Below, in pieces: positions 54,238 to 63,816 of a stretch of DNA of 64,000 nt. The notes beneath the pieces are model-generated. The model was not told where the DNA came from and searched no databases. It saw only the letters and a list, made by a program, of their open reading frames with translations. The stretch covers positions 136,039 to 200,038 of the forward strand of contig JBEHWI010000001.1 in assembly GCA_040217815.1 (NCBI GenBank). The letters are read 5' to 3'. How positions within the stretch are numbered: the stretch's first letter is position 1; every line of letters starts with the position of its first letter. The DNA is from UBA5314 sp040217815. GTDB taxonomy: Bacteria; Bacillota; Syntrophomonadia; Syntrophomonadales; Syntrophomonadaceae. The position numbers and the translations under genes are program-made.

Positions 54238-55020
54238 TCACCGTTCCTTCTGATAAAAAAAGGTAGCTATAGTCTTTAGGCCCAATTCCTTTGCCTGGAA
54301 TATCTGCTCGGTGCTGCCTATAAACAAGACGCCACCGGGTCTCAGTGCCTCGGTAAACCTCCTGTACAGGGTCAGCTTGGTTTCCTCAGTAAAGTAGATT
54401 ACCACGTTACGACACAGGATCAGGTCCTGATCCAAAACAAATCGATCGCGCAGCAAATCATGCTTTTCAAAGCGAACCATGCGCCTGATTTCCTCACTGA
54501 TGCGATACTGACCATTTTCGGCAACAGTATGTTTATTTCTCCAGGGAGCCTGAATGCCGTCAATGGCTTTCTGGGTGTATAGAGCCTGACGCCCTTTTTC
54601 CAAAACCTCGTTGTCAATATCGGTAGCCAGAATTCTGTCTTGCAAGCGAATTCCTTTTTCCCGGCACAATATCGCCAGCGAATAGGCTTCTTCGCCCGTT
54701 GAGCAGCCGGCGCTCCATATTTTTAGCCCGGGCCGTTCGTTTACCAGTTGAGGAATAACCTCCTTCTCCAGAACATCCCACTGCTGGATGTTGCGGAAGA
54801 ACTCGGAGACGTTTATGGTCAGATGATCAAGAAACCGGCGATATATCTCGCGATCGCTGCCCAGCAGTTCCAAAAAGCCGACGTAGTCCCGGCTTCCAAT
54901 CGAACGCATGAAGCTATTAATTCTTCTCTCCATCTGCGGCCGCTTATATGCAACGAGATCAATACCGCTCAGTGCCTGGTACTTTCTGACAAAGTTGCCC
55001 CAGTCATCCACCTGGTTCAC
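54238..55020 (-). CDS. cheR: CheR-type chemotaxis methyltransferase
   Basis: A 260-residue SAM-dependent methyltransferase that would methylate chemoreceptor glutamates. The N-terminal helical domain (residues 10-75) is followed by SAM motif IWSAGCSTGEEAYSLAI near residue 100 and ILCRNVVIYF near residue 205. It is orphaned from other che genes and sits 13 bases after hemL, as if in the heme operon. It is a complete length. It ends just before the etf promoter region. Confidence 0.92.
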   Translation of the reverse strand: MNQVDDWGNFVRKYQALSGIDLVAYKRPQMERRINSFMRSIGSRDYVGFLELLGSDREIYRRFLDHLTINVSEFFRNIQQWDVLEKEVIPQLVNERPGLKIWSAGCSTGEEAYSLAILCREKGIRLQDRILATDIDNEVLEKGRQALYTQKAIDGIQAPWRNKHTVAENGQYRISEEIRRMVRFEKHDLLRDRFVLDQDLILCRNVVIYFTEETKLTLYRRFTEALRPGGVLFIGSTEQIFQAKELGLKTIATFFYQKER

Positions 55021-55033
55021 TTCTCATCCCCCT

Positions 55034-56320
55034 TTATAGAACGCTATCCGTAGCCCGGTCCAAAGCCTGGACCGTTTCCTCTAAATCATTTTTTGAATGC
55101 GCCTGAGAGACAAAACAAACCTCAAACTGAGAAGGTGGAAAATAGACTCCCCCTCTGATTAAAGCCCGGTAAAATCTGGCATAGAGCTCGGTGTCACAGC
55201 TCATGACATCTTCGAAGGCTTTAACTTTACGCCCGGTAAAAAACAATGAAAACATCGATCCGATCCTGTTTATGGCAAAAGAACAATCCCTTTGGGAAAG
55301 GTTGGCCGCAATTGAATCGGTGATTGTTCGTCCCCATTCGTCCAACCGGCCGTAGGGGGGATCGTCAAAAAGAATTTTAAGGGTTGCCAGTCCAGCTGCC
55401 ATGGCCAAAGGATTACCGGAAAGAGTGCCCGCTTGATAAACATCCCCTTCTGGGGCAATCCGCTCCATAATTTCCCGCCTTCCCCCATAGGCGCCCACCG
55501 GCAGACCTCCGCCGATAATCTTTCCCAGGGTGGTCAAGTCGGGCTTAATGTCGACTATATTCTGATAACCGCCAAAACATAGGCGGAACCCGCTAATAAC
55601 TTCGTCAAATATAAGCAATGCACCGTATTCGCGGGTCAAGTCCCTCAAACCCTGTAAAAAACCGGGCTCCGGCAGGACCAAACCCATGTTACCGGCAATA
55701 GGCTCTACTATTATCGCAGCAACTTGCGAACCATGCTCATCAAGCAGCCTTTGCACCGATTCGAGATCATTGTAGGCGGCAATCAGGGTCAATTCAGCCA
55801 ATTCCCTCGGTACTCCGGGGCTGCTGGGCACCCCCGCGGTAAGCAGGCCGGAGCCCGCCTTTATGAGAAAGCTGTCTCCATGCCCGTGGTAGCAACCTTC
55901 AAATTTAATTATCTTGCTCCGCCCGGTGTAAGCCCGGGCCAAACGCACCGCGCTCATGGTCGCTTCGGTGCCGGAGCTGACCATACGAACCTTTTCAATC
56001 GATGGAAAGGCGCTTACTATCATACGAGCCAGATCAATTTCCGCCGGGCAGGGTGCCCCGTAGCTGGTCCCTGCGGCCGCCGCCTCCTGAACGGCTTTCA
56101 CTACAGCCGGGTGGCTGTGCCCCAGGATAAGAGGCCCCCATGAACCGATGTAATCAATATATTCATTTCCATCTACATCTATCACCTTTGACCCGTGGGC
56201 CTCCCTGATAAACAGCGGATTCATACCCACTGCCTTAAAAGCCCGCACCGGACTGTTTACACCACCCGGTATCAAACTTTTAGCTTCTTCAAACAAGGCA
56301 GACGAATGGTCAAATTTCAT
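55034..56320 (-). CDS. hemL: Glutamate-1-semialdehyde 2,1-aminomutase
   Basis: A 428-residue PLP enzyme making 5-aminolevulinate from glutamate semialdehyde. Family features: SLIPGGVNSPVRAFKAVG, GTEATMSAVRLARA, FDEVISGFR, and TTLGKIIGGGLPVGAYGG with the PLP lysine in TLGK. It abuts ahbB (one base). It works with hemA in the C5 pathway. Normal length. Confidence 0.96.
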   Translation of the reverse strand: MKFDHSSALFEEAKSLIPGGVNSPVRAFKAVGMNPLFIREAHGSKVIDVDGNEYIDYIGSWGPLILGHSHPAVVKAVQEAAAAGTSYGAPCPAEIDLARMIVSAFPSIEKVRMVSSGTEATMSAVRLARAYTGRSKIIKFEGCYHGHGDSFLIKAGSGLLTAGVPSSPGVPRELAELTLIAAYNDLESVQRLLDEHGSQVAAIIVEPIAGNMGLVLPEPGFLQGLRDLTREYGALLIFDEVISGFRLCFGGYQNIVDIKPDLTTLGKIIGGGLPVGAYGGRREIMERIAPEGDVYQAGTLSGNPLAMAAGLATLKILFDDPPYGRLDEWGRTITDSIAANLSQRDCSFAINRIGSMFSLFFTGRKVKAFEDVMSCDTELYARFYRALIRGGVYFPPSQFEVCFVSQAHSKNDLEETVQALDRATDSVL

Positions 56321-56815
56321 CTAGAGTCCTCCCCCATCTTCCCGGCGGTAAATATATTGCATACTGGTCTTTTTAAATTCCCTTACGCTCTTTATCACCT
56401 GGTAGTCAATAAGGCCGGTTTTATCAACCATATCGTCCAGCAATGGCTTGAGCGCGGACTCGTCATGCAGATGCACCATGGCGAAAAGATTGTATCCGAA
56501 ATCGAGGGGGACCTGTCTCAAATAGCAATGACTGACCTCTTTATAACCGGCCAGTATTAATCCGGCCCGTTCTTCGTCTTCCGGTTCGACTTTAAAAACC
56601 GCCATCACATTAAAAGCATAACCGGCCTGGCGATGACGTAATATCGCCCCCACCCGCCTGATGAGGCCCTTTTCTTTCATGTCAGAGATGCGCTCAACCA
56701 GTTCTCCTTCACTGGTATTAAGCCTCCTGGCCAAATCCTCATAGGGTTTGGGTTTTAAGGGTATATCACTCTGGAGCATCTCTATAAGGTCGGTTTCTAC
56801 ATCATCATAGTACAT
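56321..56815 (-). CDS. ahbB: Siroheme decarboxylase subunit AhbB
   Basis: A 164-residue Lrp/AsnC-like protein that with AhbA decarboxylates siroheme to didecarboxysiroheme. It has an N-terminal winged helix (LARRLNTSEGELVERISDM) and a C-terminal ligand-binding sheet. The ATG at 56815 (MYYDD) overlaps the ahbA end by 11 bases; GGTGG precedes it. It is not a classical regulator in this context, since ahbA-ahbB pairs are found only in the alternative heme pathway. Confidence 0.88.
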   Translation of the reverse strand: MYYDDVETDLIEMLQSDIPLKPKPYEDLARRLNTSEGELVERISDMKEKGLIRRVGAILRHRQAGYAFNVMAVFKVEPEDEERAGLILAGYKEVSHCYLRQVPLDFGYNLFAMVHLHDESALKPLLDDMVDKTGLIDYQVIKSVREFKKTSMQYIYRREDGGGL

Positions 56816-57275
56816 CAGTTCCACCCATTTCAAAGGAAACTTTTATCTTAAAAACCTTTTTAGCGGGCATGTTTTCAATTTTAATTCCGGTTTCTTGTTC
56901 GAGCTTTTGGATGATCCTGATTCCTTCATCGGCATCAGGTACGGTCAGGGTAAACCACAGATTAAAGAAGTGCTCCCGCTGGTAGTTGTGGGTTACCCCG
57001 GGTTCCCGGCTGATAGCCCCTGCCACTTCTTCCAACCGTTCTTCAGGCACCCGGCACGCGCACAGGGTTGAAAAATAACCCATGGACCGGGAGTTAAAAA
57101 CTGCACCAATTCTTCTTATCATTCCCGATGACTTGAGGGTTTTTAGCCGGCGCAATACTTCTTCTTCCCCTATACCAAGGCTTTCGCCCAGGGTTTGATA
57201 CGGCCGGGTAGTCAATGGCAGTTCCTCCTGTATCAGGTTTAGGAGCTTTGCATCAATCTGGTCCAATTTATTCAT
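56805..57275 (-). CDS. ahbA: Siroheme decarboxylase subunit AhbA
   Basis: A 156-residue partner of AhbB, same Lrp-like architecture (MNKLDQIDAKLLNLIQEELP start, then QREHFFNLWFTLTVPD). The ATG at 57275 overlaps the radical SAM gene end by eight bases; the longer frame to 57389 lies within that gene and is discarded. Together with AhbB it defines the siroheme-dependent route to heme. Regulatory alternatives are unlikely given the operon. Confidence 0.88.
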   Translation of the reverse strand: MNKLDQIDAKLLNLIQEELPLTTRPYQTLGESLGIGEEEVLRRLKTLKSSGMIRRIGAVFNSRSMGYFSTLCACRVPEERLEEVAGAISREPGVTHNYQREHFFNLWFTLTVPDADEGIRIIQKLEQETGIKIENMPAKKVFKIKVSFEMGGTDVL

Positions 57276-58272
57276 GCTTTCTAGCTCCCGGCGGCCGGTA
57301 CAGGCACCATTCATCTTCCGCCATATAGTCTCCCTTGCTGTAGAAAAAGGCCCGGGCTCTGCATCCACCGCACTTTTCACGGTAGTCACATATGCCGCAT
57401 TTTCCTTTGTAGTCCATGGTTCTCAACTCATTCAACAATTGGTTTTCGCGCCATATTTGGTCAAAGGGCTGCTCTCTTACATTGCCGAGAGGCACTTCCA
57501 GATAAGCGCAGGGCTGCACAAATCCCCTGGGGTTTATTATGCAATAGCTGACCCCGGCCAGGCATCCTTTGCTGAATCGCAAGTTAAGACCCTTTTTATC
57601 GGCTACTCGTATAAACTGGGGCGCGCAGGTCGGTTTAATTTCAATATCAACCTGCTTCTGTTTTTCCATAAGCCGGGCCAAAGTCTTTTCATATTCGGCC
57701 ACTCGCAGGGCTTCATCTTCAATATTAACCGCTCTTCCGGTGGGCACTAAAAAGAAAACGTGGTAGGCCCGGGCGCCTATTCGGGCGGTAAAATCGGCTA
57801 TGTTTTCCAACTCCGATACATTCCAATCCATCACCGTAGTATGGATCTGGAATCCAATGCCAACTGCCTTAAGGTTTTCAATGCCTGCCAGGGTCTTTTT
57901 AAACGCACCCTCCAGCTTGCGAAAGGAATCATTTTTTGAAGGCTCCAGGCTGTCGATACTTATTCCGGCTGCAAGGAACCCGGCTTCCTTGAGTTTTTGG
58001 GCAGCCTCCCGGTCAATCAACGTACCGTTGGTTCCCAAAACCGGTCTTAAACCGAGAGACGTTGCATAGGCTCCCAATTCAAACAGGTCTTTCCTCATCA
58101 GGGGTTCACCGCCGGAAAAGATCATCATCTGGAATCCAGCCGCCTTTATTTCCCGGATCAGTTTTTTACCCTCTTCGGTGTTTAATTCATCCTCCAGCCT
58201 GGTTCCGGCGTCCCTGTAACAGTGTTCACACAACATATTGCACTGGTTGGTAACATTCCAGGATAGATGCAT
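57268..58272 (-). CDS. Radical SAM heme-pathway protein, NirJ2/AhbD-like
   Basis: A 334-residue radical SAM protein with the cluster motif CNMLCEHC near residue 12 (preceded by HLSWNVTNQ) and a C-terminal auxiliary cluster region CGICDYREKCGGCRARAF followed by GDYMAEDEWC, the hallmark of heme d1/Ahb radical SAM enzymes. The short N-terminus, SWNxTNxCNxxCxHCYRDAG, is of NirJ2 type, which corresponds to the last step (iron-coproporphyrin III to heme b). No AhbC (NirJ1) gene is in the window. AGGAG lies upstream of the ATG. Confidence 0.85.
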   Translation of the reverse strand: MHLSWNVTNQCNMLCEHCYRDAGTRLEDELNTEEGKKLIREIKAAGFQMMIFSGGEPLMRKDLFELGAYATSLGLRPVLGTNGTLIDREAAQKLKEAGFLAAGISIDSLEPSKNDSFRKLEGAFKKTLAGIENLKAVGIGFQIHTTVMDWNVSELENIADFTARIGARAYHVFFLVPTGRAVNIEDEALRVAEYEKTLARLMEKQKQVDIEIKPTCAPQFIRVADKKGLNLRFSKGCLAGVSYCIINPRGFVQPCAYLEVPLGNVREQPFDQIWRENQLLNELRTMDYKGKCGICDYREKCGGCRARAFFYSKGDYMAEDEWCLYRPPGARKHE

Positions 58273-58322
58273 GAGTCCTTCTCCTAACTAATATAATTTC
58301 CCTGTCGTTCCTGCAAAATCCT

Positions 58323-59300
58323 CTAACCATTAAGCAGTACGGCCAGCTCCTTGGCAAAATAGGTAATGATCATATCCGCTCCCGCGCGTTTAATAGAAGT
58401 CATGCTTTCCAGCATGACCCGTTCTTCATCCAGCCATCCGCAGGCTGCAGCGGCCTTAATCATCGAGTATTCGCCGCTGACGTTGTAGGCTGCTGTGGGC
58501 AGTCCGAACTGTTCTTTTACCGCTTTTATAACATCCAGATAGGCCAGAGCCGGTTTAACCATAACTATATCGGCGCCCTCCTCAATATCCAGCCATACTT
58601 CGCGCAGGGCTTCACGGACATTGGCCGGGTCCATCTGGTAGGCCTTGCGGTCTCCAAATTGGGGGGTAGAGTCGGCAGCTTCTCGAAACGGGCCGTAAAA
58701 GGCCGAAGCATACTTGGCTGAATAGGACATGATGGGCATATTTATAAACCCGCTGTCATCAAGGGTCTTCCTGATAGCGGCCACCCGGCCGTCCATCATA
58801 TCAGAGGGGGCTACAATGTCACAGCCGGCCCGGGCATGAGATAAGGCCTCCCGCGACAACAACTCCAGGGTGGCGTCATTGTTTACATAGCCATCTTTCT
58901 CCAACTGGCCGCAATGGCCGTGATTGGTGTATTCGCACATACAAACATCTGTTATTACCTGGATTCCGGGGGCCTGATCCTTGATCAGGCGGATGGCGTT
59001 CTGCACTACGCCGTGGTCGTCCCAGGCCGAAGAGCCGCTGGCATCCTTGTGTTCGGGAAGCCCGAAAAGCAGTACCGCCGGTATACCCAGGGAGTCCACT
59101 TCACGGATTTCTTCAGCCAAACGATCAACTGAAAACTGGCATATTCCAGGCATGGAATTGATGGGCAGCCGCTTGTCCTGACCGTGTATGACGAAAAGTG
59201 GGTAGATCAAGTCTTTGATGTCCAAACGGGTCTCCCGAACCATACTCCGCAGAGCTTCGTTCTGCCTCAGTCTTCTCATCCTGATGGTTGGAAACGACAT
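58323..59300 (-). CDS. hemB: Delta-aminolevulinic acid dehydratase (porphobilinogen synthase)
   Basis: A 325-residue enzyme condensing two 5-aminolevulinates. The zinc-type cysteine cluster DVCMCEYTNHGHCG is present, and lysine segments SYSAKYASAFYGPF and MVKPALAYLDV mark the active site. It lies 50 bases before the radical SAM gene. Complete length. A zinc-dependent form is inferred from the cysteines. Confidence 0.96.
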   Translation of the reverse strand: MSFPTIRMRRLRQNEALRSMVRETRLDIKDLIYPLFVIHGQDKRLPINSMPGICQFSVDRLAEEIREVDSLGIPAVLLFGLPEHKDASGSSAWDDHGVVQNAIRLIKDQAPGIQVITDVCMCEYTNHGHCGQLEKDGYVNNDATLELLSREALSHARAGCDIVAPSDMMDGRVAAIRKTLDDSGFINMPIMSYSAKYASAFYGPFREAADSTPQFGDRKAYQMDPANVREALREVWLDIEEGADIVMVKPALAYLDVIKAVKEQFGLPTAAYNVSGEYSMIKAAAACGWLDEERVMLESMTSIKRAGADMIITYFAKELAVLLNG

Positions 59301-59398
59301 GACTCCTCACTCCCTTATATATTCTGGTTTCCTTAAACTTCTAAGCGGCAGACCGGACCACCCTTACATTGCCTGCCCGGCAGCATCTTACTACCCGG

Positions 59399-60922
59399 CT
59401 AGCCGCCTTGAACATCGTTTAATATTGCCTCCAAAAGACCATCAATCGTATATTCCCGGGCCATAATCTTTACGTTAAACCCCAGCCCCTCCGCAGTCTC
59501 GGCGGTAACCGGGCCTATGCAGGCCACCCGGGTTTTGGCATTAATTCGCGGGATGTATTCGCTCCCAACTATCTTAACAAAATTGTGAACGGTTGAAGAG
59601 CTGGTAAAAGTCAGGTAATCCATATCCCCATCGAGTACAATCTCAATCGCAGCCTGACCAATGTGCTCAGCCGGCACCGCTTCGTAGAGGTGGACTTCAT
59701 TGACGTGGGCCCCCCATTTGCGCAGGCTGTCAGGCAGTATGCCCCGGGCTCCTTTAGCTCGTGGTAAAAGCACCCACTGACCCGGTCGGATAAGCTGTTC
59801 AAGCTCCTTAAGGATTCCTTCGGCCCGGTATTCATCCGGCACCACCCTTACCCTTAAGCCCCTTTCCTCCAGGCGCTTGCGGGTAGCCGGTCCAATCGCA
59901 CAAAGTTCACAGCCTTTTAAATCCCTTATATCCAATTCCAGGCGGAGCATCTCTTCGAAAAATATATCCACCGCATTGACGCTGGTAAAAACAATCCAAT
60001 TGTAATGGTTGACGGTAAATAATGCTTTATCCAGGTGGGAGAGATCGGCTTCCTTCTTGATTTCAATAGAAGGAAATTCAATGGCGTCACCGCCCAGCTC
60101 TTCGATCTTTTCAGCAAGAATACTGGCCTGGCTGCGCGCCCGGGTAACCACGATTTTCTTCCCCCAGAGCGGCTTTTTCTCTATCCACTGCAGTTCGGGG
60201 CGCAGATCCACCACTTCCCCGACTATGATGACGGCAGGAGGTTTAAAACCTCTTTCCTTGACCCTGGCGACTATGTCCTTGAGGGTGCCGGTCAACACCT
60301 CCTGGTCAGGAAGGGTTCCCCATCGCACCAGGGCCACCGGAGTAGCCGGATCCCGTCCATTTTGGACAAGCTGGTCACATATAAATGGCAGGTTTTCAAC
60401 CCCCATTAGAAAGACCAGCGTTCCGATACCACGTGATATCTCTGCCCAGTTAATAGAGCTTTTCTTTTTGTCCGGTTTTTCATGGCCGGTTATAACTGCA
60501 AAACTGGAGGTTGCATCCCGGTGGGTAACCGGAATTCCAGCGTAAGCGGGGACCGCAATAGCCGAGGTTATTCCCGGAACCACTTCATAGTCAAAACCAT
60601 GCTGCCTGACATATTGAGCCTCTTCGCCACCCCGACCATACAGGAAGGGATCTCCGCCTTTTAACCTGGCCACTATCTTCCCTTCGCCAGCCTTCTCAAC
60701 CAGAAGGGCGTTAATTTTGTCCTGACTCAGGGCATGCCGGCCCGAAATCTTGCCCACATAGATCTTCTCTGCATCCGGTTTTGACATGCTAAGGATCCGT
60801 TCGCTGACCAGGCGATCATACACAACCACATCTGCCTTGCCCAGTATTTTTTGCCCCTTTAAGGTGAACAGCCCCGGATCGCCCGGTCCGGCACCTATTA
60901 AATATACAAAGCCCGTTTTCAC
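59399..60922 (-). CDS. cobA-hemD: Uroporphyrinogen-III C-methyltransferase / uroporphyrinogen-III synthase fusion
   Basis: A 507-residue fusion. Residues 1-245 are CobA/SUMT (GAGPGDPGLFTLKG, GDPFLYGRGGEEA, SAIAVPAYAGIPVTHR), and residues about 250-507 are HemD (VVTRARSQASILAEKIEELG...). One protein would thus form uroporphyrinogen III and methylate it to precorrin-2. Such fusions are common in Clostridia. It follows hemC by 15 bases. This commits the operon to siroheme. Confidence 0.95.
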   Translation of the reverse strand: MKTGFVYLIGAGPGDPGLFTLKGQKILGKADVVVYDRLVSERILSMSKPDAEKIYVGKISGRHALSQDKINALLVEKAGEGKIVARLKGGDPFLYGRGGEEAQYVRQHGFDYEVVPGITSAIAVPAYAGIPVTHRDATSSFAVITGHEKPDKKKSSINWAEISRGIGTLVFLMGVENLPFICDQLVQNGRDPATPVALVRWGTLPDQEVLTGTLKDIVARVKERGFKPPAVIIVGEVVDLRPELQWIEKKPLWGKKIVVTRARSQASILAEKIEELGGDAIEFPSIEIKKEADLSHLDKALFTVNHYNWIVFTSVNAVDIFFEEMLRLELDIRDLKGCELCAIGPATRKRLEERGLRVRVVPDEYRAEGILKELEQLIRPGQWVLLPRAKGARGILPDSLRKWGAHVNEVHLYEAVPAEHIGQAAIEIVLDGDMDYLTFTSSSTVHNFVKIVGSEYIPRINAKTRVACIGPVTAETAEGLGFNVKIMAREYTIDGLLEAILNDVQGG

Positions 60923-60937
60923 GCTCTATCCTTCTCC

Positions 60938-61876
60938 CTAATCCCTAAATCCTCTTATTTCATCAAGTATAGCTCCCGCTCCCTGAGCCAGCAGTTCTTC
61001 TGCCAATTCTACGGCGAGTTCCTGCCCCCGTTGAACCGGGCCGCTTATTTCCTGACGGTATAAACGAGTTCCGTCCAGAGAACATATCAATCCGCGAATA
61101 TAAATTTGACTTCCGTTTACAACAGCCCGCGAACCGATGGGTACCTGGCATCCCCCCTGCAGTTTTCTCAAGAAGGAACGCTCGGCCTTAACTTCGATGT
61201 GGGCCGTCTTATTATTTATCAAATCCAGGACTTCGCGGGTCTTATGGTCATCAGCCCTTATCTGAACGGCAATGGCTCCCTGCCCTACTGCCGGCAAAAC
61301 CAGGTCCTCAGGCAGAAAATCAGTGATCATCTCGGTGAGCCCCAGACGCGATACCCCGGCCCAAGCCAGAACAATTCCATCCATATCCTGTTCCTGCATT
61401 TTTTTTATCCGGGTCTCGACGTTGCCGCGCAAGTCAAGCATCTCCAGATCGGGGCGCCTAGCTTTTATCTGGGCTATGCGGCGCAGGCTGGATGTGCCCA
61501 AGACCCCCCCCCTGGGCAGTTCGTCAAATCTATAGCCCTTGTGGGAGATAAGCACATCACGGGGATCTTCGCGGTGCAATACAGCACCGATGGCAAGAGC
61601 CGGCTCCATCTCCACGGGCAGATCCTTCATACTGTGCACCGCCAGATCAATATTGCCCGCCAGCAATTCGTTTTCGATTTCCTTAGTAAAAAGCCCCTTA
61701 TCTCCAATTCTGGACAGGGCTACATCGAGTATTTTATCACCTTGAGTTTTTATTGTTTTGATGTCAATTTCTAAGGCCGGCAGAGCTTTTTGCAGTTCTT
61801 CAGCCACCCGGTGGGATTGCCAGAGGGCCAGTTTACTACCTCTGGTGCCCAGATTCAACTTGTGCATCGTCTTCAT
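60938..61876 (-). CDS. hemC: Porphobilinogen deaminase (hydroxymethylbilane synthase)
   Basis: A 312-residue enzyme that links four porphobilinogens. The cofactor-binding cysteine lies in RKLQGGCQVPIG near residue 240, and LNLGTRGSKLALWQ starts the protein. I start at MKTMHKL (61876) behind GGAGG; a longer frame to 61927 lies inside hemA. It overlaps hemA by 41 bases. Normal length. Confidence 0.95.
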   Translation of the reverse strand: MKTMHKLNLGTRGSKLALWQSHRVAEELQKALPALEIDIKTIKTQGDKILDVALSRIGDKGLFTKEIENELLAGNIDLAVHSMKDLPVEMEPALAIGAVLHREDPRDVLISHKGYRFDELPRGGVLGTSSLRRIAQIKARRPDLEMLDLRGNVETRIKKMQEQDMDGIVLAWAGVSRLGLTEMITDFLPEDLVLPAVGQGAIAVQIRADDHKTREVLDLINNKTAHIEVKAERSFLRKLQGGCQVPIGSRAVVNGSQIYIRGLICSLDGTRLYRQEISGPVQRGQELAVELAEELLAQGAGAILDEIRGFRD

Positions 61877-63152
61877 ACTCCCTTGCCTCCGAGGAGAGGT
61901 CAAAAAGCTTCTTAACCACCTCGGCATAGAGATGCCCCTGCTGGCTGACCGCCATTTCCTTAAGATTTACGATAGGATCGTGCAAAATCTGATTTACAAT
62001 GGCATGGGCCATGGTACTCATAATATTCTTTTCCCGTTCCGATAGCTTACCCATACGGTTTAAAGCGCGGCGCAGCTCATTTTGTTTGATAATCTCCGCC
62101 CGGGTTTTTAAGGCTGTTATTACCGGAACTACATACAGGCTGCCCAGCCATTCATTGAATTTAACCAGTTCATCAGCTATTATCTTTTCCGCCTCTTGAA
62201 TGGCTTTTTGCCTCTCCAACAGGGAATGATCCATTACATTCTGTAGATCATCTATATCATACACGTAAACCCCGTCGATGTTTTGCAATTCGGGATCAAT
62301 ATCCCGGGGCACGGCAATATCGATCATTATTATCCGTCTTCCAAGGCGAGCAGCCAGTACTTCCCGGCAATTATCGCAGCGCATGACATAGTGGCTGGCC
62401 GCCGTACAGCTTATAACAATATCGGCGTTTAATAATTCATCAGGCAAGCGGTCAAAGCGAACCGCCCGGCCGCCAAATTGTTCAGCCATTTCCAGGGCCC
62501 GGTCATATGAACGATTGGATACTATAACCGAGCTGACTCCCTGGGTTACCAGATAGCGGGTGGTCATTTCACTCATCTCGCCGGCACCCACCACCAGAAC
62601 CGACTTATTGCCAAGATCCCCTAAGACCTGGCAGGCCAGTTCTATAGCCGCATTGCTGACCGATACCGGATGACGGTCAAGATTGGTGTCGGTTCGCACC
62701 TTTTTTCCCACGTGAATAGCCCTCTGGAAAAGGGTGTTTAAAACACTGTCCGAAGCCTGGCATTCCACGGCCCTTTGATAGGCGTCTTTGACCTGTCCGA
62801 TAATCTGGGCCTCGCCCACTATCATCGAATCCAGACCGGATGTCACCCGGAAAAGGTGCATGATGGCATCATAACAGGTCGGACGGTAAAAGTACTCCTG
62901 AAGCTCGGACTTTTCCATTCCGGAAAATTCCTGCAGAAAAGCAAATAAAGCTTCCATTCCCTGCTCTATATCACGGGCGGTGGCATATACCTCGGTGCGA
63001 TTGCAGGTATTGACTATTACGGCTCCTTCTAAAGAAGCTTCATTTTTAAGCCTTTCATAAGCACGGTCCAGATCTATTCCGCAAAAAGCAAAGCGTTCGC
63101 GAACCTCCACCGGCGCCGTACGGTGACTCAGTCCTGCCAGGAGGATATACAT
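61836..63152 (-). CDS. hemA: Glutamyl-tRNA reductase
   Basis: A 438-residue enzyme that begins the C5 route to tetrapyrroles. The catalytic cysteine is in VNTCNRTEVYA near residue 50; the NADPH domain has VLVVGAGEMSEMT. It overlaps hemC (41 bases) and the precorrin-2 dehydrogenase gene (25 bases). The complete C5 pathway (hemA, hemL, hemB, hemC, hemD) is thus in one strand run. Confidence 0.97.
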   Translation of the reverse strand: MYILLAGLSHRTAPVEVRERFAFCGIDLDRAYERLKNEASLEGAVIVNTCNRTEVYATARDIEQGMEALFAFLQEFSGMEKSELQEYFYRPTCYDAIMHLFRVTSGLDSMIVGEAQIIGQVKDAYQRAVECQASDSVLNTLFQRAIHVGKKVRTDTNLDRHPVSVSNAAIELACQVLGDLGNKSVLVVGAGEMSEMTTRYLVTQGVSSVIVSNRSYDRALEMAEQFGGRAVRFDRLPDELLNADIVISCTAASHYVMRCDNCREVLAARLGRRIIMIDIAVPRDIDPELQNIDGVYVYDIDDLQNVMDHSLLERQKAIQEAEKIIADELVKFNEWLGSLYVVPVITALKTRAEIIKQNELRRALNRMGKLSEREKNIMSTMAHAIVNQILHDPIVNLKEMAVSQQGHLYAEVVKKLFDLSSEAREYEDDAQVESGHQR

Positions 63153-63766
63153 GCTTCTATCCGCTCCCTCGCCTTTTCTTCCTGATTATTCCTAAGCAAT
63201 TCTAATATATCGGGCTGCAACAACAACCTGTAAACCGCCTGCCGGGTGTTGGTGTCCTCAACCAGGGTCTTAATATGATCCCGCATCCGGCCCAACCCCT
63301 CAACCAGCTGCCCGTAATCTTGAGGAATGAGCTGTTCCAATTCCTCCCGCAGGCGTCTTGAGAACAGAGGACTTCTTCCCTCGGTGGATATAGCCACAGC
63401 CAGAGAATCCCTTCTCAAAAGTGAAGGCACAAAAAAGTCACAGTTGGAAGGGTCGTCCGCTACATTGACCATGATCATTCGTTGGTGGCAGTCTTGCGCA
63501 ATCGATCGGTTCAGTTGATAATCATCCGTACAAATAAAGGCCAGGAATACTCCAGCCAAATCTACTTCTGAATAGTTTCGCGCTTCCCATTGCAGCCTTT
63601 TTTGGGCCGACAGATCCGCAAGAGCAGACGTAATTCGGGGGCTGACTAAGCGAACCAGTCCCTCGCATTCAAGTATGCTTTTAACTTTGCGTTCGGCCAC
63701 CGGGCCTCCCCCGATGACCAAACACTTCCGCCCACGTAAATTCAAGAATATCGGAAACTGCGGCAT
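63128..63766 (-). CDS. Precorrin-2 dehydrogenase (sirohydrochlorin-forming; CysG N-terminal/Met8-like)
   Basis: A 212-residue NAD-dependent enzyme that turns precorrin-2 into sirohydrochlorin, and may also chelate iron. It begins MPQFPIFLNLRGRKCLVIGGGPVAERKV, a Rossmann fold with GGGPVA, then a central segment NVADDPSNCDFFVPSLLRRDSL. It lies between tatA and hemA. Ferrochelatase activity of the CysG/Met8 kind cannot be told from sequence. Confidence 0.92.
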   Translation of the reverse strand: MPQFPIFLNLRGRKCLVIGGGPVAERKVKSILECEGLVRLVSPRITSALADLSAQKRLQWEARNYSEVDLAGVFLAFICTDDYQLNRSIAQDCHQRMIMVNVADDPSNCDFFVPSLLRRDSLAVAISTEGRSPLFSRRLREELEQLIPQDYGQLVEGLGRMRDHIKTLVEDTNTRQAVYRLLLQPDILELLRNNQEEKARERIEACISSWQD

Positions 63767-63816
63767 AATGACCCCTGTCCGGGATTGTTAATAAAGAAGG
63801 GTTAAAGCTTCCCCCC

